This document shows positions 14,142 through 28,044 of a DNA stretch of 64,000 nucleotides, piece after piece. The DNA is from Whalleya microplaca (lineage: Eukaryota > Ascomycota > Sordariomycetes > Xylariales > Xylariaceae), in the NCBI GenBank assembly GCA_022497155.1, contig MU385723.1, forward strand, positions 310,001-374,000, read 5' to 3'. Made by a program: the position numbers and the translations under genes. Below the pieces are notes generated by a model. It saw only the letters and a program-made list of their open reading frames with translations. It was not told the origin of the DNA and searched no databases. The first letter of the stretch is position 1; each line of letters opens with the position of its first letter.

Positions 14142-14883
14142 TTATATGCCAACCCAGATAACACTGATAACCACATCCATCCCCTTCCCCTCGCCGCCGT
14201 CGTACTTGAAGCTCCACATGCCGTCGGTCTTCTCGTTCCAGAAGGCCTGGGTGGCGGAGTGCATGCCCCGGCGGCCGACGTGGGGCTTGCCGTCGGTGCC
14301 CGTCGCGTTGCCGTCGCCGCTGGTGCTGATGTGCGGGCTGTCGCCCTTGGCCTCGCTGCCGCCCTTGGGCTTGTTGAGCGACGACGTCGGCACCAGGTGC
14401 TGCACGATCGTGCTGTTGACCACGTACTTGTGGTTCGGCGTCTGCGACCCGGACGGCGTCGACTCCGATATCACGGCGCGCAGGATCGAGTTCTGGTGCG
14501 CTCGGGCGTTAGCGGTATTGCTACCCAAAGGAAGGTTGGACATGGTGGGTATTTGTGCTGACAGGTTCGTGGAAGGAAGCACGGTGGATGCTCGGCGAGC
14601 AGCTGGGGAGACGTACAATGATGGTTGAGTTCCAGTTCTCTACTCTCGTGTGCTCGTAGAACTCTGCGCTGCCGATGGCGCTTTGGCAAGCCTGCGTGTG
14701 GCCTCTCTTAGCTACTGTGCTTGGTGGCGAGATGACTCTGGTATAAAGATAGGAGGCAAACCTACGTCCATCGCAATCTGTTTCAGCCTCGTAGGGCTAA
14801 TGGGCTGCGGCGGGTGTTAGCTTTCGTAAAGCACATCGAAATCGGCATGTCGCATATCATACTGCATTTGTTTGGGAAGCCAT
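14142..14883 (-). CDS. Tctex-1 family dynein light chain
   Basis: Light chain of cytoplasmic dynein, a dimeric cargo/intermediate-chain-binding subunit on microtubules. Exons (complement): 14883-14863, 14804-14766, 14691-14617, 14492-14142; all introns are phase 0 and the protein is 161 residues. The first exon encodes only MASQTNA; the start follows AAG (AAGATGG). Introns have GCTAAC or GCTAAG branch sites 15-25 nt before the acceptor. The first helices read LKQIAMDACQSAIGSAEFYEH and ENWNSTIINSILRAVI, then the beta strands KYVVNSTIVQHL, ATQAFWNEKTDGMWSF and MDVVISVIWVGI, which match the Tctex-1 fold in order. A 40-residue Gly/Ser/Asn-rich insertion between the first two strands makes it longer than animal homologues (about 113 residues), as in other filamentous fungi. 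It is divergent from VTC1. Confidence 0.88.
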
Positions 14884-15740
14884 CTTGCTGGGCGGCGTGT
14901 TGGGCTCGTTTGCTTCACAAGACGGAAATGACGGTGGGGATGGAGGAGCACGCAGGACACAAGACGATGGTTTATTCGGGGAAAGTATCTCGGATTTGAG
15001 CTTGTCGGTCGATACGGACGTAATAAAGCGTGTATGACTTCACTTCGCGATCGCAGCCTCGTGAAACCTGTCAGCCTTCTCTTGGTTGCGTAAACAATTA
15101 TTTAACGAAGTAATCCATACATTGACGCAGCATAAAATGCTCATTTGGGCAACGACGCTAGCCGATCCTGGCAGCGCCTGGCAGCGCACATGAATGCGGG
15201 GCAAGAGGGCACGTGACGGTCGGGGGTATTTCTGTAGAACCCCGCGAATCCGCTAAACGTAAAACACTCGGACCAGATCCTGGTTGGCCAGCCACTCAGA
15301 AAGTCGAAACGCTACACGTGGGTCGTTGTGTAGGTCCCGGAGCTAGGAACCTTATTAGTCTCTCAATTGAAGCTCAAGTCCTGTCAAGCTCGAGTTTGAT
15401 GAAGCTTCTGCTAATTACCTATCTTAGGTTGCCTGCCATTATCGTCATAGATTGATTGTATAAACTTTCTCTTAGTCTCTGTTTCATTTTTCTCCTTCTT
15501 GTCCTTGGCTTCTCGAGTCTCTCGGTGCCTTAACGTTTCGCCTTCTTTATCGTCCGGTGGCTACGGTTTTCGATTGTTCCTAACATCAACATTACACACC
15601 AATAACAACAATCAACCACGCCCGAAGTTTCTTGTGCGATTGGCGGACAACGACATCTCGGCCCACTGGAGTCCAATCATTTCAACGCTCACAGTGCATT
15701 ATTATCCGCCATTATCTGATCCTCGCTGATATCGCCCGGG
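14884..15740. promoter_or_regulatory. Divergent promoter region between the dynein light chain and VTC1
   Basis: 857 bp separate two start codons pointing outwards, so both promoters lie here. The right-hand 300 bp are pyrimidine-rich on the plus strand and then A/C-rich, as in many fungal 5' leaders; this should be the VTC1 leader. Two copies of CTGGCAGCGC lie at about 15169-15187. No TATA box was evident. Confidence 0.5.
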
Positions 15741-16218
15741 ATGTCGAGCCAACCTCTCCTACAAACTGCTCCAGGTAAGCAAACCTCTCAATTGCCAAGA
15801 GTACTAAATTCCCAAGGATTTCCAGGTAAACTAATATAATATTCTAATTGCTTCAGGCAAGCGAATTGCTTTACCTACCCGAGTCGAGCCGAAAGTCTTC
15901 TTCGCCAACGAGCGCACATTCCTATCATGGCTCAACTTCACCGTCATCCTGGGTGCTTTGGCTATTGGCATGTTGAACTTTGGTGACCGGCCAGCTTTTA
16001 TTTCGGCCTTCCTATTTACGGGCGTGGCTATGCTCACCATGATATATGCGCTATTTACATATCATTGGCGAGCGAAGTCCATACGGGTAAGGGGACAAGC
16101 CGGTTTCGATGACCGCTTTGGTCCGACCGTGTTGGCCCTTATCCTGCTGTTGGCTGTCATCGTCAACTTCGTGCTGCGGATATCGTACTCGGGAGGAGAA
16201 GGTGGCAAGAAGAACTAA
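15741..16218 (+). CDS. VTC1: Vacuolar transporter chaperone subunit 1 (VTC complex, DUF202)
   Basis: Small membrane subunit of the VTC polyphosphate polymerase complex, which makes polyphosphate from ATP and passes it into the vacuole. Exons 15741-15774 and 15857-16218; 131 residues, close to the yeast protein. The protein opens [20 protein letters not shown], then [20 protein letters not shown], the hallmark start of the DUF202 membrane domain with the conserved ANERTFL..L segment, and has three hydrophobic segments (near residues 38-55, 60-82 and 103-124). The first intron is 82 nt and contains an internal CAG|GTAAAC at 15823-15831; use of that earlier acceptor would give a stop at once, so the 15856 acceptor is the productive one. 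Start choice rests on the short first exon joining in frame. Confidence 0.93.
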
Positions 16219-16728
16219 GGATAGTTGAGAATTTGGGCAATGATCTACTGCCGATATATAAGAAGAGATGTCCAGGGCTCTATCAAAGGACACTGTTTGG
16301 CTCTGTGAGCTCATCCATCTGAAATGGTAGTTGACCTGATGGCTTTCGCATTTGCATATGCTAGGGTTGAAGAAGGGTAACGAATCATATGTACAAAATT
16401 GTTGATGTTATTCGAAGAGGAAGGACGAAGAATTGTGTATACGATAGGATTGCATCTGGTTTAGCATCACTCAACGGTAGCGCATCTGTCATGAAATTGG
16501 TATTGGGTATCATCATGGTAATCGACTTACTTTTACAAATGTTGCCGTATTAGCCCTGAAAGGAAATGTTGGTGTTTCCAATCTTGCTTAGTTCCTGGCC
16601 GCCTCGAAGATCCTTTTAATGTCTTCACAGAGCCGTATAGCCTATCCCGAGTGTCTTGAAACTCATGAAACGACAGTCCTTCCAACCAGATCCTAGGTTT
16701 GGTGTCCAAGATGTTTCTAATCGCCGCC
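16219..16728. other. Convergent 3' region between VTC1 and the Alba-domain gene
   Basis: Tail-to-tail intergenic DNA of 510 bp. It should hold the 3' UTRs of both genes; no further gene or clear terminator signal was recognised. Confidence 0.5.
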
Positions 16729-17391
16729 TCACTTAGACTTCTGAATCGGCGGAGCGTTCGTTTGTTCCCCGTACCGCTTCTTCAGCTCCTCTATCGAGAC
16801 TCGGGAAAGGAATAGGCTCAAAATAGGTACTCCCCTCACCAGGGGCTGGCGCTCAATGGCTCTTTCAAAAGGTGTCTTCATAACTTCGAAATCACCGTCG
16901 TCATCTTGGTCGTCAACATCTTCGCCGCCTAGCTTGGTCTCTTCAATGACAGATTTGCCGTCGTCTCTCGGTCTCTCCTTGAGCTCCTCGCCCAGCGCAA
17001 TGTACTGAAACCAATGCCTCTGATCATCTTTATCTTTCCCTATCTCGCGTTTCGCGATTTCCGCAATGGATACTAGCTTGCCGGCGTCGGAGCCTTTGGC
17101 ATGTAATATAGATACTTTCGTCTTTTCGGTGGAAGAGGACGGTGCTAGGTGGCGTAGGATGGATGTGACTTTCTTCTGGATCTTGGAGGACGATATTACC
17201 GAATGTAGCTGGACATCGTACTTCGTCTCGAGTGATCCGAGGGTCTTGACGTCGTCTGCAGACGTGAGGTTCAGGGCCGCATCGAGTCGGACTCTCTTGT
17301 TCGGAGGGATTGGTTCGGAGTCGGGGCGCTTTCGCTTGTTGTGCGAGTCGATACTTCGAACATCTGGTTGTGGGCTTTCTTGGGCCATCAT
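16729..17391 (-). CDS. Alba-domain protein, probable RNase P/MRP subunit (POP6-like)
   Basis: Probable RNA-binding subunit of the RNase P and RNase MRP ribonucleoproteins. A single exon of 220 residues. The N-terminus has basic patches (NKRKRPDSEP and NKRVRL) typical of nuclear proteins. The Alba fold is visible at about residues 58-140: KYDVQLHSVISSSKIQKKV, a helix with SILRHL, a strand KVSILHAKGSDAGKLVSIAEI, and a continuing helix. An acidic linker (EDVDDQDDDGDFEV) and a short basic C-terminus follow. The fold assignment is fairly good; assignment to POP6 rather than another Alba protein (Rpp20/POP7 or Rpp25-like) is inference. The gene starts ATGATG, and either codon could be used. Confidence 0.7.
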   Translation of the reverse strand: MMAQESPQPDVRSIDSHNKRKRPDSEPIPPNKRVRLDAALNLTSADDVKTLGSLETKYDVQLHSVISSSKIQKKVTSILRHLAPSSSTEKTKVSILHAKGSDAGKLVSIAEIAKREIGKDKDDQRHWFQYIALGEELKERPRDDGKSVIEETKLGGEDVDDQDDDGDFEVMKTPFERAIERQPLVRGVPILSLFLSRVSIEELKKRYGEQTNAPPIQKSK

Positions 17392-20300
17392 GATGCGGCG
17401 GCTTAGGGCGTGCTAATCGTCGCCATCAAGAGCCGGCGCGACGCAGTTGGTTGTCCGAAGGTGTCCTTGAGGCGTGCTGATGAGAGTAATAGGAGGTCTC
17501 AAGGGCGTTGCAGATTCAATTACAAAAATTGGTGGATAGGTAGTCTTATCGATAGCGCAAGCCTCCCACCTCGGGCTGCTTATTTACTGCAGCTTACATA
17601 CGTGTAGGTAATAGACTCTTATTAGAGCTTCAATGATATACATAGACTTCACAATGAAGCCTTCGCACGCTCAATTTTGATACTTTAATTTGGTGAATTG
17701 TGACGTTACTGGCAGTACTTGTAGGAGGTATTGTAGCATAGGTTTGAACTTAGAGATCAAATAAGGTGAAAGCTAGATCGTATGTATTGCTGCATTCTGT
17801 TTCATTAGTCCACGAAACGTATTATGTACTTGTAGATTTGCTACCTCGTAGAACTCCGGGGAGATCTACTAGGTAGTACTGCGTACCTTGGTGCGACATA
17901 TTGCATATGATGTCTTTGTCCTGGACTTACTAGCTCCAGCTCGCAGCCCAAAAGGAGATAGCTACATGTACTATTGAAGCCTATGCTCCCTCTTAGATGA
18001 TATGTTCTTTGCACCTCACAGATATCCGGCGACTATTCTGCATATCTCCTTCAGTGTACTGAAGGTGTAGTCAGTAGGTAATACACAGTTAACTGCGTTT
18101 TCTATGGAGTAGCAGAAGAGCTATGCAGCTTGGCAAGCTCCAAGCTTTTGATTAGGACATCTTGATTTGAAGAGCCGAGCACAGGGAGGATTGGCCTGAG
18201 CGTTGAGATCTTCTGCAGGTCTGACCGCCTTGAGACGTGATTGGTTCATTAGAGAAGTTGATCCCTGTCGCAATATGCAGTCACTATTTCATCGAGCATG
18301 GATTGCCAAGTCCTTAAAATCAGTCTGATCAGTGTACTCTCTGACGAGCAGACGAGTACCCTTTTGGAATAGCTGATCAGGTAGTGATTCGGAATCCCTT
18401 CGAAGTTTTGCGACATACATGTGTCCATGTGCTCATGTCCATGATCTCTCCATCTAGGCATCTAAAAGTAGGAACCTGGGGGGCGATGTAAGGACGCAAG
18501 CATGGCAGAGTCACTGACAAGCAGGCTGCTAGCCAAGACAGCATGATTCTGGGTCAGATAGTCTTAATGCATGACGCATTCTCTTAAGGGACATCGAGCA
18601 AGCATCTCCAAGGCAGCAAGGATAATAATAGTAAGCCAGATAAAATCCTACATATTTAACTACGTACCTGTTTCAAGATGCATGGTTGTGCTTTGGCGTG
18701 CGACTGGTACCGCGAGACTGATGAAACAAATAGATCGCAATGACCATTTGCCACTCGACTCATAGACCCTTTACTGAGACTCGTAGTAAGACCTGGCGCC
18801 CTATTATGTAGGTTACTGTGCACATAGATGTCTCTGAGGATACCTCAGCCTTGGAGGTTGCCTATTAGATGTCTGTGTTCACTCATATATCGATATCATG
18901 CAAGTAGATAACAGATAATAGGTTAATGCACTAAAAATGTCTAGACTATTGCTAGTTCACATCGGTATGACTGTCTCTGTGCTATAGTAAATAGTATCTA
19001 ACTTAGCATGGAGCATCAGTATCACCAGTCAAACCCTCGAGAGATTCCTTTCTTACCCGTGCTATGCGAACATTTCCGAAACGATATTCCTGGCAGTAAA
19101 GCAAGAAAAATACGCATATCAGAATGCCCGTTTGACTTTATAAGTAATCCTATAAGAAAGAAAGAATGAGTAGAAGATTGCTGCTCTCTTATACCCACAG
19201 CAGTTCTGTCTGTATAAGTCACTGCAACTGAGATAGAATTGCCTACTTGCGTAGGTTAGTCAAAAGGTAAAGCAATACAATAGTACATACATACAAATGT
19301 AGGCAGGCTCTCCAGGTAACTGTCAAAACTGCATATTCTCTCGTATGCCATGCCATTCAGTGCCATTCACTCTCATCCTATATTAGTCAATCATGCAGGC
19401 AACCCACGGCTGCGATCAGGTTCCTGTCAGTCGCATGCAGCTCATATGTGTGTGGGAGCAGAAGCTATCTATTTCTAAGGTAAACATTATCTGTTACTAA
19501 TATGTTCTCTTCGTTCTGTTCGGATCGTTTCCCTTCCTCTCTCCTGTTAGTGAGTCCTGATATAAAATGCCTAGCCTACTATACACGTAGGTAGGTGCGT
19601 CGTCTGATGGATGTATCTGGCAATACCGGAGAATACTTTGACCCCGTATGGACAGTGACTTGTTCAATACTATGAAGTGACGGGTATCCACTTGCACCGA
19701 CACCCTCCACTTCTTGTCCCCTATTAAGTGCAGCACGGACCAGGCAATATTTCTCAAGCAGCCTAGCAAGGTTCAGCCAACCCATGCTGCCCATGTCGGA
19801 ACTCACCAGTGCCTATCCCATTTGTCGGGCAATCAAGACATTCTCGGCACCACTAACACAACAATAGCACCACCCAGACTTGCCAGACGCTCATTACAAT
19901 ACGGTAGGTAGCAGGACAGGATAGGTAGCCACCCTCCTGCCCTCCCCCGATAACTCACCCCAAGGTTCATGTCAATTCATAATTCCTTCCCCTTGCACCT
20001 TTCGCATTTCGCATTTCGCATTCCGCGCCCGCTGGCCTTCTAGGTTAGAACTTACAACTACCAATTTCCCGCCTCTGTGCACCTCGACGCCCGCAACGCC
20101 TGGCAACGCTTGCAACGCACCCCCATTCAACCCATTCAATCAATCAGCAAAGAGCAAAGGAAGAATCACCGCAGCACATGCGAGTCGGTTTTGCCTTTCT
20201 TCCCCAGGCCTCGATTAATTATTTCATTTCGCGCATTCCTTTGCCTGATTTTAATGACACTTTCCCCCCGGGTCGCGCTTCTGAGCTTTTCTTTTTGTCT

Positions 20301-21092
20301 CTATCGCACCCGACCGATACATTATACGCGCATTCTATAATACAAATACATACGCCTTTTTTTCTGCCATTTGCCGCTTCTTGTCTGTCCTTGTCTTTTT
20401 GATTCGCTCAAGAGGACATAACTGCTGTTGTCGCCCGGTCGCAACTACATACCAGTTACCAGTACTAAACTAATAATTAAACACGCAAGCCCTGCACAAA
20501 CAGCATTTGCACTGCCCTCTGGCGTGCCCTGCTTTACGTTGCGCATTCCTGTGGTTTGCGACGTGATCCTGACCTGACTCAGACTCGGTGGTTTCGTTGG
20601 TTTTGACCGTGGCCACATCAGCATCAGCATTCGGTCTGCTCCCCCTATTTCTCTGCGCGCGTCGCCAAACCGGTTCGATACGAGCGTCGTCATTGGCACT
20701 ATCATCCCTTTGCTTTGGGACTAGTTGGACCTATTGCCCAGGCTAAAAGACGTCGCATCCACCGACTAGGCCGATCACCCGATCGCACGCTTTCCACCTG
20801 CAGTACTAGGTGCTGGTAGGTGCTGGGTGCTACCTGAAGGTGCAAGGTGCAAGCTGCATGAGCAACACGCCCACCCACTAGTCGTTACGTCAGCCTTGCC
20901 TTCCCTCTCTGGCGTCGCACCTCTGACAGAGCTTCCTTCCCTCGCAACTTCGTACGTGTCAGCCCGGCCTTGTCTTTCCTGCGCTCTGACCACCCTGCTG
21001 CATATCTTATGCACAATACCGACCACCACACCCGGCTGCACACCTAGATATCCCCTTAACCTAATAAGAAGCAGATATCTTCCCCATCGGGT
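17392..21092. other. Gene-free stretch and AHC1-like leader
   Basis: No gene recognised between 17.4 and about 20.0 kb, which is AT-rich. From about 19.9 kb the plus strand becomes rich in C and T, with an 8-bp tandem repeat (GCATTTCG, three and a half copies) near 20003-20030. This resembles a long transcribed leader of the gene starting at 21093. Several short upstream ATGs lie in it, so translation of that gene could be influenced by upstream frames. Confidence 0.45.
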
Positions 21093-23048
21093 ATGCTCAT
21101 GTTCCGATTCTGGAGCTCAGATTCAAGGGGAAGCAACAAGACTGTGCAAGTTGAACACCCTATGCTTGATTTCAATAAACCACTGCAGCCTTGGCTACCG
21201 TCTGAATCTTCTTCTCTTAACACGTCGCCTAAGCCTCCGAAGCGGCGTAGGCAAAGCAACGTCGCTATAACGCCGGCGTCCGCTGCTCTATCTCCACCAC
21301 GTAAGCGGCAAAGGACGGGTGACGATGACGCCGGTGATCGCCCCCAGGCGCATAAGAAGGCAGCCTCCTCATCGTCGGTGAAGGAAGGTGGCCCATCGCC
21401 GGAGATGTTAGACAAGCCTGAAATGGAACGCGCGAGGGATTCCATCCAGCAACAGTTTAGCCTCGAGATTCTGCTGAAGCACGACGAGTTACGCTTGATT
21501 AACCAGGAGCTGGGCAAATGTCAGGTGGCTCTAGAGCAACTCCGTAGATGTCACCTAATACCCTACCCAGTCAACGTTCCCACGCCGGAGCAGATGATGA
21601 ATATAACGAACGGATCGGGGTCAGCACTGCAGCCGAAACCGGGTGAGACGTTGCCTCAGTGGGCGCCACCATTTGGTGTTACTGACGGCCCGTACGCTCG
21701 TCATTATGCTAAGTGGCTCATACCGGACCCTAAGTTCGATGGTATCCAGCCTGAAGCATCGGCACATGGTGAAACCTCAAGGTTTAGGACTTCGATGGAC
21801 GGTAGATCGACGAGAAATAGTTTTGCTGAGCTAGGTGCGTCTCAAGGCAGGAATCGACCGGTAAGGGGCTCTGCAAGCCAGAAGCTTCAGTCTCTCTCAA
21901 GCGGTCACGCTCCGCCGAAGGATAAGAATGGACCCTGTGTTTTGAAACGATCTGATGGGAAGACTGTGAAATTGGTCTGCATTGACTGTCATCGCGAAAA
22001 CTTCTCTAGTACACAAGGCTTCATTAATCATTGTCGCATAGCACACAAGCGGGATTTCAAGAGTCACGAAGAAGCGGCGGTTCATTGTGGTCATCCTATC
22101 GAAGTTCCCGAGGTGGGCGCAGCTGTAGAAGAGAAGCCTATTATCCAGAGCATTCCTTCTGGCCTCGTCCATCCGCTCGCGCGAGAGAATGCCATGTCTG
22201 AATCAGAAGCCTGCTTCTCTGTTGTGCGTCGCATTCAGGAATCACTGGATCTCTATCGTCACGGCCAGTTGCCGGGCGTTTCCTCGATTCCTGGTGTCCC
22301 TGAAAGCCCGTCCGGAACTCCGGTTATGGCCAAGCCGCAGCCAAACTTTTCCCCATCATCTGAGTCTCCTCATCTTTCCCGCCTTCTCGAAAGCAGAGGA
22401 TTCAATGTCAATTTGAGCGAAATGGTCAGTGAAGCTAAGCATAAGATCGATCTCAATGATGAGTTCCCATCTCCCGAAGACGACGAGCCGGAGGAGCCTG
22501 ATACAATAGGTATGCACGGTATCAAGGGCATTGCAGACCAGGCTCCATCGCTTGTGCGGGTCCCTGCTAGAGCTACGATGTCGCCCACCGTCGCCGTAAC
22601 TCGACCTGCTAGTAGCAAAGGTCGTTCCCCGCTAGTGCCGTATGTCACTCCTGTACCGACACCTACGCCGCGAGTCGCCTCTGGTCCCGAGCCAGGGATG
22701 ATGATGGATGACGACATGTTGGATGCGGACTTGAGCCCTCATACTGCTGGTAGTAATAATGCTCCATCCCTCGTTAGTGATGACGGCGAGTACGACGACT
22801 CTGTTGCCGACTCCGATGCGGAGTCAGATGCCAACGAGAGCATCGGAGCTCAGTCTATTTCTGATGTCGACGAAATTGACATTGATGATGATCATGCCGG
22901 TGCACGTGCTATCCGGCATCATCGCGGCTCGAGTGGCGTGGGAGCAGAAACTACGGTACGGCTGCGTAAGGACGACAGCAAACATGTAACCTTTGTAAAT
23001 CCCATCAAGGGGAGCGGGAACCCAAATCAGAGACGGGGCCGAAAGTAA
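21093..23048 (+). CDS. AHC1-like C2H2 zinc-finger protein, ADA histone acetyltransferase complex component
   Basis: Single open frame of 651 residues. The central block (about 290-335) reads VCIDCHRENFSSTQGFINHC followed by RIAHKRDFKSHEEAAVHCGH: a C2H2 finger with Cys296, Cys299, His313 and His318, the arrangement of the AHC1-type zinc finger. Yeast Ahc1 is specific to the ADA form of the Gcn5 acetyltransferase, so a chromatin role in the nucleus is inferred. N-terminally there are basic patches (PKRRRQ, PRKRQR) and a conserved helical region (QQFSLEILLKHDELRLINQE). The C-terminal third is acidic (DDGEYDDSVADSDAESDANE) and ends in a basic QRRGRK. Start: the first ATG is followed two codons later by another; either is possible, and an upstream exon is not excluded. 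Confidence 0.75.
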   Translation: MLMFRFWSSDSRGSNKTVQVEHPMLDFNKPLQPWLPSESSSLNTSPKPPKRRRQSNVAITPASAALSPPRKRQRTGDDDAGDRPQAHKKAASSSSVKEGGPSPEMLDKPEMERARDSIQQQFSLEILLKHDELRLINQELGKCQVALEQLRRCHLIPYPVNVPTPEQMMNITNGSGSALQPKPGETLPQWAPPFGVTDGPYARHYAKWLIPDPKFDGIQPEASAHGETSRFRTSMDGRSTRNSFAELGASQGRNRPVRGSASQKLQSLSSGHAPPKDKNGPCVLKRSDGKTVKLVCIDCHRENFSSTQGFINHCRIAHKRDFKSHEEAAVHCGHPIEVPEVGAAVEEKPIIQSIPSGLVHPLARENAMSESEACFSVVRRIQESLDLYRHGQLPGVSSIPGVPESPSGTPVMAKPQPNFSPSSESPHLSRLLESRGFNVNLSEMVSEAKHKIDLNDEFPSPEDDEPEEPDTIGMHGIKGIADQAPSLVRVPARATMSPTVAVTRPASSKGRSPLVPYVTPVPTPTPRVASGPEPGMMMDDDMLDADLSPHTAGSNNAPSLVSDDGEYDDSVADSDAESDANESIGAQSISDVDEIDIDDDHAGARAIRHHRGSSGVGAETTVRLRKDDSKHVTFVNPIKGSGNPNQRRGRK

Positions 23049-25181
23049 GCAACGAAGTGCACTATTCAAGTGCGCTTGAAGGGTCAGACCAGGCCTGGAG
23101 TAGCTGGCACGCGACCCTTAAGCGACTTGAGACGTTTTCTCCAGAGTTGGATTATACTGGATTCTCGATCGACAGTTACCATACATTTTTTATTACAATT
23201 TTTACAAATGATTACGCCGCAGATATTGCCCTAGGAGCTGGTCTTTGCCTTTACAGCTCGTGGGGCAAGCATATGCTCGGCTACGAGATACCTTCACTCA
23301 GCATGGACGTGGAAACATCGGCGTCGGGTGGTAAGGATGGGATTTGAGACTGATTGTAGAGATTAGAGGGTCTTTTTAGCTGGTGCGAGGAGGCACCAGC
23401 ATTTTAGCTGCTTTTTGAAACCTGATTTTTTTTTCTCCTTCAGAGCGCGAGCAAGCGATGATCATTATGGAGAGGGCTCGCAAAGAGACGCGCGGGCTGT
23501 AAGACAAGAGCGTCGACAGTTTTGTATTTATAACCTGACACAACAACTGTATAAAGAGATCATCGAACAAATATGAAAGCAACGAGAACACACACGATGG
23601 GGTTTATCATTCCCGTTGAGCAATTCTATAAGCTTCTTTGCTACCTTTGACTGTCGTTGTCCTAAGTGAAATGAATTCCGTAGTCAGTCACTCATCTGAA
23701 CCCATTGATCATCATATCTAAATTTATATTACCCTACCACTTACAAGATCTCTAGGTAAGGAGTAGATAAGTAGCTACACAGCTCCCTCACTGCCCTGCC
23801 TGCCACCTCGTGCCTACATACATGCATAGCACCGCCTTCCACTGATCACCGCGCTGAAGACAACCCTACAGACCAGACCACCTTCCCTCCCCAGCCCAGC
23901 TCGCTTAGCAGACTAGAAAGAGAAGGAGTGCGTAAGCCGGGTACGTGTAGTTTAATTAAACCCTCCTTGCTAAAGGAGACTACGGTGTCGATCGTGAATG
24001 ACGTCAAACCCCAAGAACATTGAAGCAAGCACTGCACTGCATGTAGGAACACCGAACTTACTACCTACGTAGATGTGTGTATGCGTCAACGGAGAGGCAC
24101 GTTGAGGTTGAGGGCCGAGGTAACCATGATGAAATTGATTCGATACTGAACGTAGTGCTTGCCGATATTGGTTTATTTTCCTAGTCTATATGGATGTAAA
24201 AATCAAAGCGTGATCCCGTTAATCAATCGACGTTCTGTCTGTCCGTCTGTCTGTTCGTCAGCCCCGTCGCCATCCCCTCCTCCCTCTCTCTTGCTCCTAC
24301 GCCCCGGGCATATGGCAGCCCACCCGTCCACAACGACGGTGATGCTTTGGAGATGTATGTATGTATATAGGGGTGTGTAGGTAGATATATGCCTTAGTTA
24401 AAGAAAGGAGGCGGGACACGGAAGTAAATAGGAGTGGCATAGGCAAGCATAAGGGCAACAACCTCCATGCAGCTTAGCGGCAAAGAAGAACTCGGTATCA
24501 TCTTTCTCCCCATGGTGGTTGATTTTGACTATTCAATTGAATTCCTGCCCGCTCACATTCCCAGCCGCCCTCCCTGAAGCAGACAGGCAGGCAGACGGGC
24601 ATCTGAGATAGCTAGCTATCTAATGCATCTACACATACCCACACACACACACACACACACACATACACACACGCCAAACTCCATCATCATCTCTAGCAGG
24701 ATACTTCGGCTCTCCTTGGGGTTTTGCTTGTGTGTGATGTGATGGTGTCTCTGAAAGTCCTTGGAAAGGAGGGGGGATCTCTCTCCGTAGTTTTTTATCG
24801 TACGTCATTTGTTTCCCTCCCCTCGTATGTACACACACACGCCGGGCGGGCGTACGTGGGGCAACGCCATAAACGAGTGAGAAGAAAAGCTGCCGTAGGG
24901 GCGCGCCCCCCCCCTTTGCATTTCCATCCTTTCGTTTGCCCTTCCCCCATCACTTTGCAGACCCCATCCACAAAATTGTGAGATTATCTTTCTCTCCATG
25001 GGACAATCCAAGGAAAAAAGGGTGCGAGACAAGGAAAGACGTGTTGGAAGATTCCCCAATCTAGATGCCATAGTTTTGGTCATGTAGGGAGAGGGGGAGC
25101 ATCGTCATTCGTCAGTCTAGTATACAGCGGCGGCCGTAGTAGCAGCAGCAGCGGACGAGTAAGAAACACCCATATAGCCTT
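23049..25181. other. Convergent 3' regions without a recognised gene
   Basis: Lies between the ends of the AHC1-like gene and RSP5. An open frame at 23057-23347 directly follows the AHC1-like stop and is most simply 3' UTR. A run of CA repeats sits at 24641-24673. Nothing else is supported. Confidence 0.5.
24641..24673. repeat. (AC)n dinucleotide microsatellite
   Basis: About 11 perfect AC units, one interruption (ATAC), then about four more, within non-coding DNA about 0.5 kb downstream of the RSP5 stop. Confidence 0.9.

Positions 25182-28044
<2,863 letters not shown>

Noticed and set aside
23057..23347. 97-codon frame right after the AHC1-like stop
   Set aside because: Starts nine bases after the upstream stop in another frame and lacks motifs; most simply 3' UTR.
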